Source: Brevundimonas sp. EYE_349
Lineage (GTDB): Bacteria > Pseudomonadota > Alphaproteobacteria > Caulobacterales > Caulobacteraceae
Length of the DNA: 64,000 nucleotides
NCBI RefSeq assembly: GCF_023147505.1
Contig: NZ_JAHXPB010000003.1
Coordinates: 347,993-411,992, forward strand
Direction of reading: 5' to 3'
Shown here: piece by piece, positions 11,241-22,223 of the stretch
Numbering within the stretch: the stretch's first letter is position 1
Layout: the number at the start of each line of letters is the position of its first letter
Notes under the pieces: model-generated
Database searches by the model: none
Seen by the model: only the letters and a program-made list of their open reading frames with translations
What the model was told of the DNA's origin: nothing
Position numbers and translations under genes: made by a program

Positions 11241-12185
11241 GTGGACATCGCCATTCTGACCAAACGCCAAGACAGCTTGCCCAGCCAACGCCTGACCCAC
11301 CTCCAACGCCTGGAGGCCGAGAGCATTCATATCCTGCGGGAGGTGGCGGCCGAGGTCGAGCGTCCGGTCATGTTGTATTCGATCGGCAAGGATTCAGCGG
11401 TGATGCTGCACTTGGCCAAGAAGGCCTTCTATCCTTCGAAGCCGCCCTTCCCCCTGCTGCACGTCGATACGACGTGGAAGTTTCGCGCCATGTACGCCCT
11501 GCGCGAACAGGCCGCGGCCGACCTCGGCGTCGAACTGCTGGTGCACCAGAACCCGGAAGCCGTCGCGCGCGGGATCAATCCGTTCGATCACGGCTCGGCC
11601 CTTCATACCGACCTGTGGAAGACCGACGGGCTGAAACAGGCCCTGTCTCTCCACGGCTTCGACGCGGCCTTCGGCGGCGCCCGGCGAGACGAGGAGAAGT
11701 CGCGGGCCAAGGAGAGGATTTTCTCGTTCCGCACCGCCGAGCATCGCTGGGACCCGAAGAACCAGCGGCCCGAACTCTGGCGGCTCTATAACACCAGGAA
11801 GCGCCCCGGCGAGAGTATTCGGGTCTTCCCCATCTCCAACTGGACCGAGTTGGACGTCTGGCAGTACATCCATCGGGAGCAGATCCCGATCGTGCCCCTT
11901 TATCTGGCGGCGGAACGGCCGGTGGTGGAGCGCGACGGCGCCCTGATCATGGTGGACGACGACCGCTTCCGGCTGCGCCCCGGCGAGACGCCGCAGATGA
12001 AGTCCGTCCGCTTCCGCACCCTGGGCTGCTACCCCCTGACCGGCGCGGTCGAGAGCACGGCCGCGACCCTGCCCGAGGTCATTCAGGAGATGCTGCTGAC
12101 CACCACGTCCGAACGCCAGGGCCGGATGATCGACCACGACCAGTCCGCCTCGATGGAGAAGAAGAAGCAGGAGGGCTATTTCTGA
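11241..12185 (+). CDS. cysD: Sulfate adenylyltransferase subunit 2 CysD
   Basis: A 314-residue ATP sulfurylase small subunit, which makes adenosine 5'-phosphosulfate from sulfate and ATP together with CysN. The PP-loop [20 protein letters not shown] and the C-terminal [11 protein letters not shown] are diagnostic. The start is a GTG with GGAGA upstream; a TTG twelve codons later is an alternative that would match the shorter enterobacterial N-terminus. Its stop overlaps the ATG of cysNC by one base (TGATG), so the subunits are translationally coupled. This is the first step of assimilatory sulfate reduction. No SAM-type riboswitch was recognised upstream. Confidence 0.96.
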   Translation: MDIAILTKRQDSLPSQRLTHLQRLEAESIHILREVAAEVERPVMLYSIGKDSAVMLHLAKKAFYPSKPPFPLLHVDTTWKFRAMYALREQAAADLGVELLVHQNPEAVARGINPFDHGSALHTDLWKTDGLKQALSLHGFDAAFGGARRDEEKSRAKERIFSFRTAEHRWDPKNQRPELWRLYNTRKRPGESIRVFPISNWTELDVWQYIHREQIPIVPLYLAAERPVVERDGALIMVDDDRFRLRPGETPQMKSVRFRTLGCYPLTGAVESTAATLPEVIQEMLLTTTSERQGRMIDHDQSASMEKKKQEGYF

Positions 12186-14098
12186 TGTCGCACCAGTCCG
12201 ACCTGATCGCCCGCGACATCGACGCCTATCTGGACGCGCACCAGCACAAGAGCCTGCTGCGCTTCATCACCTGCGGCAGCGTGGACGACGGCAAGTCGAC
12301 CCTGATCGGCCGGCTGCTGTACGACTCCAAGATGATCTTCGAGGATCAGATGGCGGCGCTGGAGGCGGACAGCCGCCGCGTCGGCACCCAAGGCGGCGAC
12401 ATCGATTTCGCCCTGCTGGTCGATGGTCTGGCCGCCGAACGCGAACAGGGCATCACCATCGACGTGGCCTATCGATTCTTCTCGACCGAGACGCGCAAAT
12501 TCATCGTCGCCGATACGCCGGGGCATGAACAGTACACCCGCAATATGGTCACCGGCGCCTCGACCGCCGACGCCGCCGTCATCCTGATCGACGCCCGACG
12601 CGGGGTGCTGACCCAGACGCGTCGCCACGCCTATCTGGTCAGCCTGCTGGGCATCCGCCACGTCATCCTGGCGGTGAACAAGATGGACCTGATGGGCTGG
12701 TCCGAGGATGTGTTCGACGCCATCGTTTCCGACTTTTCCGCCTTCGCCGGCCAGATCGGGCTGAAGACGTTCGACGCTATTCCGATGTCGGCCCTCCGCG
12801 GCGACAACATCACCGAGGCCAGCCCCCGGTCGTCCTGGTACGCCGGCCCGCCCCTGATGCGCCTGCTGGAGACGCTGGAGGTCGGCGACGATCTGCAGGC
12901 CTATCCGTTCCGCCTGCCGGTGCAGTGGGTCAACCGGCCCAATCTCGACTTCCGCGGCTTCGCCGGCCAGATCGCCGCCGGGACCGTGCGGCCGGGCGAT
13001 CCGCTGCGTGTCCTGCCGTCTGGCAGGACCTCGACCGTCGCCCGCATCGTCACCGCCGACGGCGACCTGGACCGGGCCGTCGCCGGTCAGTCGATCACCC
13101 TGACCCTGTCCGACGAGATCGACGTTTCGCGCGGCGACGTGCTGGCCAGCGCCGACGCCCCGCCCGAGGCCGCCGACCAGTTCGAGGCCACTGTGGTGTG
13201 GATGGACGACGAACCCCTGCTGCCCGGGCGGCCCTACCTGCTGAAGATCGGCGCCAAACTGGTCGGGGCGACCATCACCGAGCCCAAGCACAAGGTGAAC
13301 GTCAACACTCTGGAGCAGCAGCCGGCCCGGCGGCTGGAGTTGAACGAGATCGGCGTCTGCAACCTGTCGCTGGACGCACCCGTCGCCTTCGCCCCCTACG
13401 CCCAGAATAAGGACCTTGGCGGCTTCATCCTGATCGACCGGATCTCGAACCGGACGGTGGGCGCGGGCCTGCTGAACTTCGCCCTGCGCCGCGCCCACAA
13501 CATCCACTGGCAGGCCCTGTCGGTGGACAAGGATGCGCGCGCCGCGATCAAGAACCAGAAGGGGCGGGTCATCTGGCTGACCGGCTTGTCCGGCGCGGGC
13601 AAATCAACCATCGCCGATCTGGTCGAAAAGCGGCTGCACGCCGACGGCCGCCACACCTATCTGCTGGACGGCGACAATGTCCGTCACGGCCTGAACCGCG
13701 ACCTGGGCTTCACCGAGGAGGACCGGGTCGAAAACATCCGCCGCGTCGCCGAGGTGTCGAAACTGATGGTGGACGCCGGCTTGATCGTTCTGGTCAGCTT
13801 CATCTCGCCCTTCCGCGCCGAGCGCCGCATGGCCCGCGACCTGCTGGGCGACGGCGAGTTCGTAGAGGTGCATGTCGACACCCCCCTGGCCGTCGCCGAG
13901 GCCCGCGACGTCAAGGGCCTCTACAAGAAGGCGCGGGCGGGACAGTTGAAGAACTTCACCGGCATCGACAGCCCCTATGAGGCGCCCGAGACGCCGGAGA
14001 TCGTGGTGGACACCACCACCATGTCGCCCGATCAGGCGGCCGAGCGCATCGTGGCCTGGCTGGACGGCCGGTTCTGGAACGAGGATTTCAGCATCTGA
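12185..14098 (+). CDS. cysNC: Bifunctional sulfate adenylyltransferase subunit 1/adenylylsulfate kinase
   Basis: A 637-residue fusion. Residues 1 to about 450 are the GTPase CysN, which drives ATP sulfurylase: P-loop [29 protein letters not shown] and NKMDLMGW. From about residue 460 the APS kinase CysC begins, with P-loop [18 protein letters not shown] near residue 468 and the substrate motif [15 protein letters not shown]. It converts sulfate to APS and then PAPS in one protein. The fusion is common in Alphaproteobacteria. It is coupled to cysD by a one-base overlap. Confidence 0.96.
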   Translation: MSHQSDLIARDIDAYLDAHQHKSLLRFITCGSVDDGKSTLIGRLLYDSKMIFEDQMAALEADSRRVGTQGGDIDFALLVDGLAAEREQGITIDVAYRFFSTETRKFIVADTPGHEQYTRNMVTGASTADAAVILIDARRGVLTQTRRHAYLVSLLGIRHVILAVNKMDLMGWSEDVFDAIVSDFSAFAGQIGLKTFDAIPMSALRGDNITEASPRSSWYAGPPLMRLLETLEVGDDLQAYPFRLPVQWVNRPNLDFRGFAGQIAAGTVRPGDPLRVLPSGRTSTVARIVTADGDLDRAVAGQSITLTLSDEIDVSRGDVLASADAPPEAADQFEATVVWMDDEPLLPGRPYLLKIGAKLVGATITEPKHKVNVNTLEQQPARRLELNEIGVCNLSLDAPVAFAPYAQNKDLGGFILIDRISNRTVGAGLLNFALRRAHNIHWQALSVDKDARAAIKNQKGRVIWLTGLSGAGKSTIADLVEKRLHADGRHTYLLDGDNVRHGLNRDLGFTEEDRVENIRRVAEVSKLMVDAGLIVLVSFISPFRAERRMARDLLGDGEFVEVHVDTPLAVAEARDVKGLYKKARAGQLKNFTGIDSPYEAPETPEIVVDTTTMSPDQAAERIVAWLDGRFWNEDFSI

Positions 14099-14162
14099 CT
14101 TGAAGTCCGGCTGCGAGCGCCGCACGGGAACCTTGACTGTTTCTGGCGCACTGTAGAGGCCG

Positions 14163-15212
14163 ATGACCCTTCCTATCCGAAAGCTGGACCTGTCCGCGAT
14201 CGAGCAGTCGCAGATCGCCCGCATCGCCGGGACGAACCTGACGCTGGGCGGTCTGGTCAGCGCGGGCGTCATCGCCCTCGCGGCCTTCGCCGCCCACTGG
14301 CTGGTGACCCGATCTCTGCGCCGGGTGCGCGAGCGGGCCGACCGCAGCCGCCAGGCCGTCTATCTGCTGGAGCGGTTGGCCGGCTACGGGATCATCGTGG
14401 TCGGGGCGATGGCGGCCCTGTCGGCGGCGGGGTTGAACCTGTCGTCCCTGGCGGTCTTCGCCGGCGCTTTGGGTATCGGCGTGGGCCTGGGCCTGCAGGG
14501 GGTGGTCAAGGAGTTCGTGTCGGGCCTGTTTCTGATCTTCGACCGGATGGTGTCGGTCGGCGACTATATAGAGATCGAGGACATCGGCATTCGCGGCGCC
14601 ATCATGGAGATCGGCCCGCGCGCGACGCGCGTCCGCACTAACGACAACGTCAATGTGCTGGTGCCCAACTCGCGCTTCATCGAACAGCCGGTGACCAACT
14701 GGACGCTGAAGGGCGACACCCGCCGCATCCATGTGCCCTTCACCGTCGCCTATGGCTCGGACCGGGGCCAGGTTCGCGACGCCGTGCTGAAGGCCGCGCG
14801 CGCCAGCCCCTTCACCCTGCCCGAGACCGAGGCGAGGAAGAGCCAGGTCTGGCTGGTGGCGTTCGGCGACCGGGGCCTGTCGTTCGAGTTGGTGGTCTGG
14901 CCCACCCGCGATGCGGTCAAACGCCCGGCCGCCATGCACGCCGCCTACACCTGGCTGATCGCCGATGCGCTGGATGCGGCGGGCGTGGAGGTGCCGGTGC
15001 CGCAGACGGACGTGCGCCTGCGCCGCGCCTTCGGGCTGGAGGGCGACGAGGCGCTGAAGCGGCTGGGCCACGGCGACGGCCCGGCGGCGCAGCCCGGCGG
15101 CCCCTCGCGTGGCGTACGCACCGCCAACGACGCCGCCGCCGACGTGATGGCGCAGGAGGAGGAAGAGGCCGCAGAGCCGCCCGCCTCCCCCTTGCGCCGT
15201 CAGCCGGACTGA
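14163..15212 (+). CDS. MscS-family mechanosensitive ion channel
   Basis: A 349-residue small-conductance mechanosensitive channel. It has an N-terminal helix, two further membrane helices, and the pore-lining and beta-domain sequence [20 protein letters not shown] followed by [20 protein letters not shown]. The cytoplasmic region contains [16 protein letters not shown], typical of MscS. The acidic C-terminal tail is probably disordered. Such channels release solutes on osmotic downshock. Its stop overlaps the 3' end of the convergent malate synthase gene by 13 bases. Confidence 0.92.
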   Translation: MTLPIRKLDLSAIEQSQIARIAGTNLTLGGLVSAGVIALAAFAAHWLVTRSLRRVRERADRSRQAVYLLERLAGYGIIVVGAMAALSAAGLNLSSLAVFAGALGIGVGLGLQGVVKEFVSGLFLIFDRMVSVGDYIEIEDIGIRGAIMEIGPRATRVRTNDNVNVLVPNSRFIEQPVTNWTLKGDTRRIHVPFTVAYGSDRGQVRDAVLKAARASPFTLPETEARKSQVWLVAFGDRGLSFELVVWPTRDAVKRPAAMHAAYTWLIADALDAAGVEVPVPQTDVRLRRAFGLEGDEALKRLGHGDGPAAQPGGPSRGVRTANDAAADVMAQEEEEAAEPPASPLRRQPD

Positions 15213-17344
15213 GCCGCCTTCGCCTTCAGCCGGTAAGCGTGCAGCAGCGGTTCGGTATAGCCGTTCGGCTGTTCCACGCCCTCGAACACCAACGCCCGCG
15301 CCGCCTGATAGGCCAGGCTGGTCTCGGGGCTCGCCGCCATCGGCCGATACAGCGGATCACCGGCGTTCTGGCCGTCCACCTTGGCCGCCATCCGCAGGAA
15401 GGCGGCGTCGACCTGTTCCGCCGTGCAGACCCCATGCAGCAGCCAGTTGGCGATATGCTGCGAACTGATCCGCAGGGTCGCCCGGTCCTCCATCAGGCCG
15501 ACGTCGTGGATGTCCGGCACCTTGGAGCAGCCGACGCCCTGGTCGATCCAGCGCACGACATAGCCCAGAATGCCTTGGGCGTTGTTGTCCAGCTCGGCCG
15601 CCACCTCGTCTTCCGACCAGTTGGCGCCATTGGCCAGGGGCGGGGTCAGCAGGGCCTCAAGCCCCGGCGTCTCGCGTCGCGCGACGTCCTTCTGGACCGC
15701 GAACACATCAACGGCGTGATAGTGCAGCGCGTGCAGCGTCGCCGCCGTCGGCGACGGCGTCCAGGCGGTGTTGGCGCCCGTCTTCGGGTGGCCGATCTTC
15801 TGCTCCAGCATGTCCGCCATCCGGTCCGGCGCCGCCCACATCCCCTTGCCGATCTGGGCCTTGCCGGACAGGCCGCAATTCAGACCAATGGCGACGTTCC
15901 GCGCCTCATAGGCGGCGATCCAGGCGCTGGACTTGATGTCCGCCTTTCGCACCACCGGCCCGGCCTGCATGGCGGTGTGAATCTCGTCGCCGGTCCGATC
16001 CAAAAAGCCGGTGTTGATGAAGACGATCCGGTCCTTCACCGCCTGAATGCAGGCCGCCAGATTGGCTGACGTCCGCCGTTCTTCGTCCATCACCCCGACC
16101 TTGATCGCATGGCGCGGCAGGGCCAGCAGGTCCTCGACTGCATCGAACAGACGGTCCGTGAAGGCGGCTTCGTCCGGCCCGTGCATCTTGGGTTTCACGA
16201 TATAGACCGAGCCGGTCGCGCTGTTGCCGAACCCGCCTAGCCCCTTGATGTCATACAGTGCGATCAGGCTGGTCACGATCGCGTCCATGATCCCCTCGGG
16301 CGCCTCCGACCCGTCCGCCAGACGAATGGCCGGGGTCGTCATCAGATGCCCGACATTGCGCACGAACAGCAGGCTGCGTCCCTTCAGCGTCACCGACGCC
16401 CCATCCCGCGCCGTCCATTGTCGATCCGGCTCCAGCGCGCGGGTCAGGGTCTCTCCGCCCTTCGTGAAGGTCGCGGACAGGTCGCCGCGCATCAGGCCCA
16501 GCCAGTTGGAATAGGCCTCGGCCTTGTCCGCCGCATCGACGGCGGCGACCGAATCCTCCAGATCGACGATGGTGGTCAGGGCCGATTCCAGCACCACGTC
16601 CGCCAGTCCCGCGGGGTCGCCCCGGCCCACCGGATGGTCGCGGTCGATGACCAGTTCGATATGCAGGCCGTTGTGGACCAGCAGGATAGACGAAGGGGCC
16701 GTCGCCTCTCCCCTGAACCCGACGAACTGCGCCGCATCCTTCAGCGCCGGCGACAGCCCGCCGTCACCCACCGACCAGCCGGCGACATCGGCGTGCGATC
16801 CATCCGCCAGCGGGGCCGCCTCGTCCAGAAACGCCTTGGCCCGCGCCACGACCCGTGCGCCCCGTGTCGCATCGTATCCGCCTCCTTGCGGCAGATCGCC
16901 CAGGGCGTCGGTGCCGTACAGGGCGTCATACAGGCTGCCCCAGCGGGCGTTGGCGGCGTTCAGCAGGAAGCGGGCGTTCAGCACCGGCACCACCAGCTGC
17001 GGCCCAGCCATCTGGGCGATCTCGGCGTCCACCCCCTCGGTCGTGATCGTGAAGGGCTGCGGCTCCTCGACCAGATAGCCGATCTCGCGCAGGAAGGCTT
17101 CCGACGCACTCACATCGTAGGGCTGGCCCCGCCGCGCCCGCTGCCACGCATCGATCTGGCCCTGCAGGGCGTCGCGCCGGTTGAGCAGCGCGCGGTTCTC
17201 CGGCGCGAACCGTTCGAAGATCGCCGTGGCGCCGGCCCAGAAGGCCGCCGCATCGAGACCCAGCCCTGGCAGCACCTCCCGTTCGATGAGTGCGATCAGT
17301 TCGCCTGCGACGCTCAGCCCGGCGCGATCTTCGTGGGTGGTCAT
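15200..17344 (-). CDS. glcB: Malate synthase G
   Basis: A 714-residue monomeric malate synthase that condenses glyoxylate with acetyl-CoA to malate in the glyoxylate shunt or glycolate use. Recognisable stretches are [60 protein letters not shown] and [20 protein letters not shown]. Full length for isoform G. Isocitrate lyase is not nearby. Functionally it would complement the acs block in acetate growth, but no copy of the acetate-block motif is seen upstream. Confidence 0.96.
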   Translation of the reverse strand: MTTHEDRAGLSVAGELIALIEREVLPGLGLDAAAFWAGATAIFERFAPENRALLNRRDALQGQIDAWQRARRGQPYDVSASEAFLREIGYLVEEPQPFTITTEGVDAEIAQMAGPQLVVPVLNARFLLNAANARWGSLYDALYGTDALGDLPQGGGYDATRGARVVARAKAFLDEAAPLADGSHADVAGWSVGDGGLSPALKDAAQFVGFRGEATAPSSILLVHNGLHIELVIDRDHPVGRGDPAGLADVVLESALTTIVDLEDSVAAVDAADKAEAYSNWLGLMRGDLSATFTKGGETLTRALEPDRQWTARDGASVTLKGRSLLFVRNVGHLMTTPAIRLADGSEAPEGIMDAIVTSLIALYDIKGLGGFGNSATGSVYIVKPKMHGPDEAAFTDRLFDAVEDLLALPRHAIKVGVMDEERRTSANLAACIQAVKDRIVFINTGFLDRTGDEIHTAMQAGPVVRKADIKSSAWIAAYEARNVAIGLNCGLSGKAQIGKGMWAAPDRMADMLEQKIGHPKTGANTAWTPSPTAATLHALHYHAVDVFAVQKDVARRETPGLEALLTPPLANGANWSEDEVAAELDNNAQGILGYVVRWIDQGVGCSKVPDIHDVGLMEDRATLRISSQHIANWLLHGVCTAEQVDAAFLRMAAKVDGQNAGDPLYRPMAASPETSLAYQAARALVFEGVEQPNGYTEPLLHAYRLKAKAAQSG

Positions 17345-17586
17345 GACGGCGACTCCTTGCGGCCGGCGCCAAGGCTGGAGCCGGCCTGTAACAATGCGTG
17401 ATGAGGTAAGCGGAGCCCGCGCGACTGCGCAAGGGTCACGTCGCGTCAGCGCCGTCGCTTTTCGTCCAAGGCGACGCGCGGCCGGTCAGAAACGCTTAAC
17501 CGCGTCCGTGAACGAGACCGCAAGCGGCGGCGCCTATGTTGCGCCTATGGACGACATCGCGTCCGGCCCGCTCGAGCGTGTTTTCA

Positions 17587-17961
17587 ATGCTGTTTCTTTT
17601 GAACGATGTGGTGTTCGACCTGGACGAGGCCTGCCCGGCCACGCCCGCCGACACGCGCCGGTTCGAGAAGCTGTCCTTCGACTATGTGCTGGAGCTGGGC
17701 TGCGAACTGTTCGCCGAGGATCCGCTGCTCCACCGGAACGACCCTCAGCGTGCGCGCCGCCTGGCCTGGCTGATCGCCGAGCGCAGCCCGGACGTGAACG
17801 CCGCCCTGTTCGCCGCACCGGCCGTCGCCTGCGACCCCGACCTGGTCGAGCCGCGCTTCTGCGCCCTGCCCAACGTCGTCATGCATCAGCTTCAGGCCAA
17901 GGGCCGCCGCCTGAACGCCGTGGCCGCCGACCGCGCCGTCTGGAACCGCATGGCCGCCTGA
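17587..17961 (+). CDS. Conserved hypothetical protein
   Basis: A 125-residue protein starting MLFLLNDVVFDLDEACPATP. It is soluble, with helical content and four cysteines (CP, GCEL, ACDP, FCAL). No motif identifies it. An in-frame ATG at 17536 would extend it by 17 residues, but the stretch it adds is low in hydrophobics and unlike a natural N-terminus, so the later ATG was chosen. Neither start has a strong ribosome binding site. Codon use is normal for the window, which supports it being real. Confidence 0.6.
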   Translation: MLFLLNDVVFDLDEACPATPADTRRFEKLSFDYVLELGCELFAEDPLLHRNDPQRARRLAWLIAERSPDVNAALFAAPAVACDPDLVEPRFCALPNVVMHQLQAKGRRLNAVAADRAVWNRMAA

Positions 17962-17987
17962 AATCGGGCGGCCCTAAAGCCGTCGCG

Positions 17988-18146
17988 TCACATCACCGCG
18001 TTGAAGACGACGTGCACGATCGTCGCCACGGCGACGATGAAGCCGAAGCCGACCGCGAGGCCGACGGCCGGATGCAGCGGTCGGTTGGCCGTCGAACGCT
18101 CGCTCGTCATGTGGGCGATACGGTCTTGAGGATGGATCACAGCCAT
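17988..18146 (-). CDS. Small single-pass membrane protein
   Basis: A 52-residue protein with a soluble N-terminal half (MAVIHPQDRIAHMTSERSTA) and one C-terminal membrane helix (AVGLAVGFGFIVAVATIVHVVF). The ATG at 18146 has an AAAGGAAA ribosome binding site seven bases upstream, which supports translation of this short frame rather than the longer extension. No function can be assigned. It is convergent with the neighbouring hypothetical gene, 26 bases apart. Confidence 0.6.
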   Translation of the reverse strand: MAVIHPQDRIAHMTSERSTANRPLHPAVGLAVGFGFIVAVATIVHVVFNAVM

Positions 18147-18369
18147 CGTTCGTTTCCTTTCCCTATGACCCCGGAGAACGCCGGGAGAGGGCGTCAGACT
18201 CTGTCGGTCCGATCGTCGCCTCGAACCAGAGCATGACTCCAATAGCCCCTTATGGCGAGGGGTTATTTGATCTGGCGCAACATCGTGATTCAGCGATCCC
18301 CGCTCACTTCGATCTTTACTCACAGGCGCAACCCCTGCGATCATGAAGCCTCAGCGGGGCGGGGTGTTC

Positions 18370-19965
18370 ATGAGGCGTCTGATTGCGACCGGTGTGACGG
18401 CGGCCTTTTTGGGGCTGTCGGCCTGGGCTGCGCCCAAGGCCGCGCACGCGGACTGGCTGCGCGCCGAAAGCGAGCGGTTCATCGTCTACAGCGACGGCGG
18501 CGAACGCGCCCTGCGCGACTATGTGCAGAAGCTGGAGATGTTCGACCGGGTCATGCAGTTTCGGTCGGGGGTCGCCATAACGACCGAGCCTCAAAGAAAG
18601 CTACCCATCTATTTGGTGCGAAGCAGAAGCGCGTTGCTCCGGGTCCACCCCCAAAGCGGCGAGAATGTCGTCGGAACCTACTTCCCCACGGAAGAGGATG
18701 TCTTTGCCGTCGCCATTCGCGGTGACGGCAACGGTCTGTCGGGCGACGAAGTTCTGATGCACGAATACGCCCATCACTTCATGTTGGGCAATTTCCCTGG
18801 ATCTTACCCAGCCTGGTTCGTCGAAGGCTTTGCCGAGTATTACGCGACCGCAGAAATCGATTTTCGGGACCGTGAGGTCATTCTGGGCGGCTTCAATCAC
18901 AATCGCGCCTACTGGATCATGGCCGAAAGCTGGATCCCCTTGGACGTGCTACTGACGAAACGTCCTGGCGAAATTCGGGCGTCAAGTCAGCGGGCGACCT
19001 ACTATCCCATCGCCTGGTTGCTTACCCATTGGTTTTATTCCACGCCTGAGCGGCTGGACCAGTTGAACATTTACCTGAAAGCCGTTGCCGGCGGACAGGA
19101 TTCAATTACGGCGATGCAGCAGGCGACAGGGATGACGCTGGAGCAGTTGCGCGCCAGCCTTCGGCGCTATACGCGCGAACGGCTAGGACGCACCAAAATT
19201 TCCGGCCAGTTTCCGACTGCTGAAGTTGCGGTGGAACGCCTTTCACCGACCGCCGACGATCTACTGCTGATCAATCAACGTCTCAAGATCGGGACGCCAA
19301 ACGGTGATCGTCAGGCCTTGGGTCAGGAGGTCGCCAGACTGGCCGCTCGACATGGCGACGATCCCCTGGCGCTTCTGGCCGCCGGCCACGCCGGCCTGCA
19401 CTTCGGCGACCGCCCGGCAGGCGAGCGCGCCCTTCAACGCCTTCTGGAGATCGATCCGGATCATGTGGAGGCCCTGCAGTTCTTGGCTCAAGAAAGATTG
19501 AAACAAGCGCGCGAAGCCGACGATGACGATCAGGCCCAGCAGCTTCGCGCTCAGGCGCACGCCTATCTGGCCCACGCCTATCAGGTGGGGCGGAACGACT
19601 ATCGCACCTTGATGCTGCTGTCCGAATTGCGCCAGACGCAGCCCGGCTATCCCAATGAGAACGATATTTTGACCTTGGGATTGGCGCTAGACCGCGCGCC
19701 ACAGTTGGCCGCTGTTCGATTCTCTTACGCTAGCGCGTTAATACAGACCGGGAAAAGGGATGAAGCCATAGCCGTATTGAAGCCCCTGGCCAACAATCCC
19801 CACGGAGGCGGAGCATCCGCACTGGCGTCGCGCATGATCTCAGCCATCGAGAACGGACAGAATCTGCCGACGCTGACGGACGATGCGGCCGAACCCCAGA
19901 TCAGCGAGCCCGAGGAAACGCCGGAAAAGCCGCCTGAAGCCATCCCCTCCCCCGCCAACGAGTGA
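18370..19965 (+). CDS. Secreted gluzincin-like protein with TPR-type C-terminus
   Basis: A 531-residue exported protein with signal peptide MRRLIATGVTAAFLGLSAWA. A zinc protease signature HEYAHHF starts at residue 131, and the likely third ligand lies in WFVEGFAEYY (Glu152 or Glu156), the HExxH...E layout of gluzincins. The C-terminal half from about residue 300 is helical and repeat-like (ALLAAGHAGLHFGDRPAGERAL, ALQRLLEIDPDHVEAL), resembling tetratricopeptide repeats, and ends in a Pro/Glu-rich tail. Base composition is lower than in its neighbours: 19021-19080 is 28 of 60 G+C. It may process or scaffold envelope proteins; the substrate is unknown. An ATG nine codons earlier is possible. Confidence 0.8.
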   Translation: MRRLIATGVTAAFLGLSAWAAPKAAHADWLRAESERFIVYSDGGERALRDYVQKLEMFDRVMQFRSGVAITTEPQRKLPIYLVRSRSALLRVHPQSGENVVGTYFPTEEDVFAVAIRGDGNGLSGDEVLMHEYAHHFMLGNFPGSYPAWFVEGFAEYYATAEIDFRDREVILGGFNHNRAYWIMAESWIPLDVLLTKRPGEIRASSQRATYYPIAWLLTHWFYSTPERLDQLNIYLKAVAGGQDSITAMQQATGMTLEQLRASLRRYTRERLGRTKISGQFPTAEVAVERLSPTADDLLLINQRLKIGTPNGDRQALGQEVARLAARHGDDPLALLAAGHAGLHFGDRPAGERALQRLLEIDPDHVEALQFLAQERLKQAREADDDDQAQQLRAQAHAYLAHAYQVGRNDYRTLMLLSELRQTQPGYPNENDILTLGLALDRAPQLAAVRFSYASALIQTGKRDEAIAVLKPLANNPHGGGASALASRMISAIENGQNLPTLTDDAAEPQISEPEETPEKPPEAIPSPANE

Positions 19966-19996
19966 CTTTCGGCGCGCGGCGGGGTAGTCGCGCGCC

Positions 19997-21661
19997 ATGT
20001 CCTCACTGATCCTGCCCGAAGAAGCCGCCAAGTCTTCAAGAACCCTCGCCGCCGAGGCGGGGAGGCGGCGGACCTTCGCCATCATCGCCCACCCGGACGC
20101 CGGCAAGACGACACTGACCGAGCATATCCTGCTTGCCGGCGGCGCCATCCGTGCGGCGGGCGCCGTGCGGGCGCGGGGTGAGAACCGGCGCACCCGTTCG
20201 GACTGGATGAAGATCGAAAAGGAACGCGGGATTTCCGTCAGCGCCTCGGTCATGACGTTCGAGCACGACGGCAAGATGTTCAACCTGCTCGATACGCCCG
20301 GGCACGAGGACTTCTCGGAAGACACCTATCGCACCCTGACCGCCGCAGACTGCGCCATCATGGTGCTGGACGCCGCAAAAGGCATCGAGCCGCAGACGCT
20401 GAAGCTGTTCGAGGTCTGCCGTCTGCGCGACATTCCGATCATCACCTTCATCAACAAGCTGGACCGCGAGGCCCAGGACCCGATGGCCCTGCTGGACGAC
20501 ATCGCGTCCCGCCTACAGCTTGACCCCGCCCCGATCTGGTGGCCCGCCGAAAGCGGCAACCGTCTGCGCGGCATGGTCGAGGTCGGCACCGGCCGGTTCC
20601 AGCCCTATACCCGCAAGGCCGCCGGTTCGGCCGAAGATCCCGAACACCCCGACGCCCTGCCGCTGGATCAGGCGGCCCAGTATTTCGAGGCGGGAGAGCA
20701 GGACGCCCTGGCCGAGGCTGTCGAACTGGTCGAGGGCGGCTATCCGGCGTTCGATCGTCAGTCCTTCCTTGAAGGTCACCTGACGCCGGTCCTGTGGGGC
20801 TCGGCCCTGCGCCACTTCGGCATCGACGAACTTTTGAAGGCCATCGGCGACTGGGCCCCCGCGCCCAAGGTCATGAAGGCCAAGAAGGAATCGCCGCCCG
20901 AGACCCGCAACGCCCCTGCCCCCGTGGACACCGAGGTCGAGCCGGGATCGAACGAAGTCACCGGCTTTGTCTTCAAGGTCCAGGCCAATATGGACCCGAA
21001 CCACCGCGACCGGATCGCCATGTTCCGAATGGCAAGCGGCGCCTTCAAGCGCGGCATGAAGCTGAAGGTGCAGAACACCGGCAAGTCGTTGTCGGTCAAC
21101 GCGCCCATCATGTTCTTCGCCTCCGATCGCGAACTGGCAGACGACGCTTTCGCGGGCGATGTGATCGGCATTCCCAACCACGGGGTGCTGCGCGTCGGCG
21201 ACAGCCTGTCGGAAAGCGGCGTGGTGCGGTTCGCGGGCCTGCCGAACTTCGCGCCGGAAATCCTGCAGCGGGTGCGGGTCAAGGACCCGTTGAAGGCCAA
21301 GCACCTGAAGAAGGCGCTGGAAGGTCTGGCCGAGGAAGGCGTGACCCAGCTGTTCCGCCCCGAAATCGGTTCGGACTTCATTGTCGGCGCCGTGGGCCAG
21401 CTTCAGTTCGAGGTCATGGCCGACCGTCTGGGCGAGGAATACGGGCTGGACGTCGTCTTCGAACCCAGCCCCTACGCCGAGGCCCGCTGGGTGGGCGGCG
21501 CCGACGCCGACGTCGAGGACTTCAGCGGCAAATACCGCCCGCAGATGGCCCGCGACATCGACCAGGCCCCGGTCTTCCTGGCCAAATCGAGTTGGGAGAC
21601 CGGCTACGTCGGCGAACGCTTCCCCAAGATCGCCTTCACCAAGACCCGGGAACGCGGCTGA
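19997..21661 (+). CDS. prfC: Peptide chain release factor 3
   Basis: A 554-residue translational GTPase that recycles RF1/RF2 from the ribosome after termination. G motifs are visible: HPDAGKTTLTEHILL (G1), RGISVSASVMTFEHD (G2), DTPGHEDFSEDTYRTL (G3) and NKLDREAQDP (G4). The domain II/III region contains GFVFKVQANMDPNHRDR and VGAVGQLQFEVMADRL, which separate RF3 from EF-G. It starts at an ATG 31 bases after the preceding stop. Confidence 0.96.
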   Translation: MSSLILPEEAAKSSRTLAAEAGRRRTFAIIAHPDAGKTTLTEHILLAGGAIRAAGAVRARGENRRTRSDWMKIEKERGISVSASVMTFEHDGKMFNLLDTPGHEDFSEDTYRTLTAADCAIMVLDAAKGIEPQTLKLFEVCRLRDIPIITFINKLDREAQDPMALLDDIASRLQLDPAPIWWPAESGNRLRGMVEVGTGRFQPYTRKAAGSAEDPEHPDALPLDQAAQYFEAGEQDALAEAVELVEGGYPAFDRQSFLEGHLTPVLWGSALRHFGIDELLKAIGDWAPAPKVMKAKKESPPETRNAPAPVDTEVEPGSNEVTGFVFKVQANMDPNHRDRIAMFRMASGAFKRGMKLKVQNTGKSLSVNAPIMFFASDRELADDAFAGDVIGIPNHGVLRVGDSLSESGVVRFAGLPNFAPEILQRVRVKDPLKAKHLKKALEGLAEEGVTQLFRPEIGSDFIVGAVGQLQFEVMADRLGEEYGLDVVFEPSPYAEARWVGGADADVEDFSGKYRPQMARDIDQAPVFLAKSSWETGYVGERFPKIAFTKTRERG

Positions 21662-21757
21662 GACGCAATGGGCCGCCTCACGGCGCCGCTTCGGACTTTA
21701 TTCGGCCCCGCGTCTGGGCCATGGTCGGCTGTCGGGCGCAATCGCGCCGGAGGACCG

Positions 21758-22102
21758 ATGCCTTTGCTGTTCGCCCTAACCAGCGCCGCCCTGATGCTGC
21801 AGGCCGCACCGTCCGTGGGACTGATCTCCTATGACGAGGCGGTGCGCTGCGCCGGGCTGACCCAGGCGGCGTCGGAACTGGAGGGCGGCGAGAGCGTGCA
21901 GGGGCGCCGGCTTTACGACGCGGCCCTCTATTGGTCGTTGGCGGCGATGCAGGCCGCGACCGCCGCCGGCAAGCCCGCCCCCGCCGCAGAGGCCGACCAG
22001 ACCCGCGCCCGCATCGCCGCCGTGCGTCAGTTGAACGGCGCCGCGGCCGAGGCCAGAGCGATCCTGCAACGCTGCCAGCAGAAGACGCCGAATCTCGGCT
22101 GA
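21758..22102 (+). CDS. Small secreted protein of unknown function
   Basis: A 114-residue protein with a short signal peptide (MPLLFALTSAALMLQA) and a helical mature part with two cysteines (AVRCAGLTQAA near the start, ILQRCQQK near the end), probably a disulfide pair in the periplasm. The ATG at 21758 has GGAGGA eight bases upstream, which decides against a longer frame opening at 21668. No family is recognised. It follows prfC on the same strand. Confidence 0.65.
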   Translation: MPLLFALTSAALMLQAAPSVGLISYDEAVRCAGLTQAASELEGGESVQGRRLYDAALYWSLAAMQAATAAGKPAPAAEADQTRARIAAVRQLNGAAAEARAILQRCQQKTPNLG

Positions 22103-22223
22103 TCGACCCGCGACCACGGCTGGGTATAAGCCGGACCGAACCGCTTTGGCGGCGCTGCGTTTGCATTGGACGCCGCAAGAGACCCAGTCTGCGTCTCGAA
22201 GCGGGATTACAGAGGTCCAGCGC

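Noticed and set aside
17495..17502. TTAACCGC as a CtrA site upstream of the hypothetical gene at 17587
   Set aside because: Only one half-site; no second TTAA at seven-base spacing.
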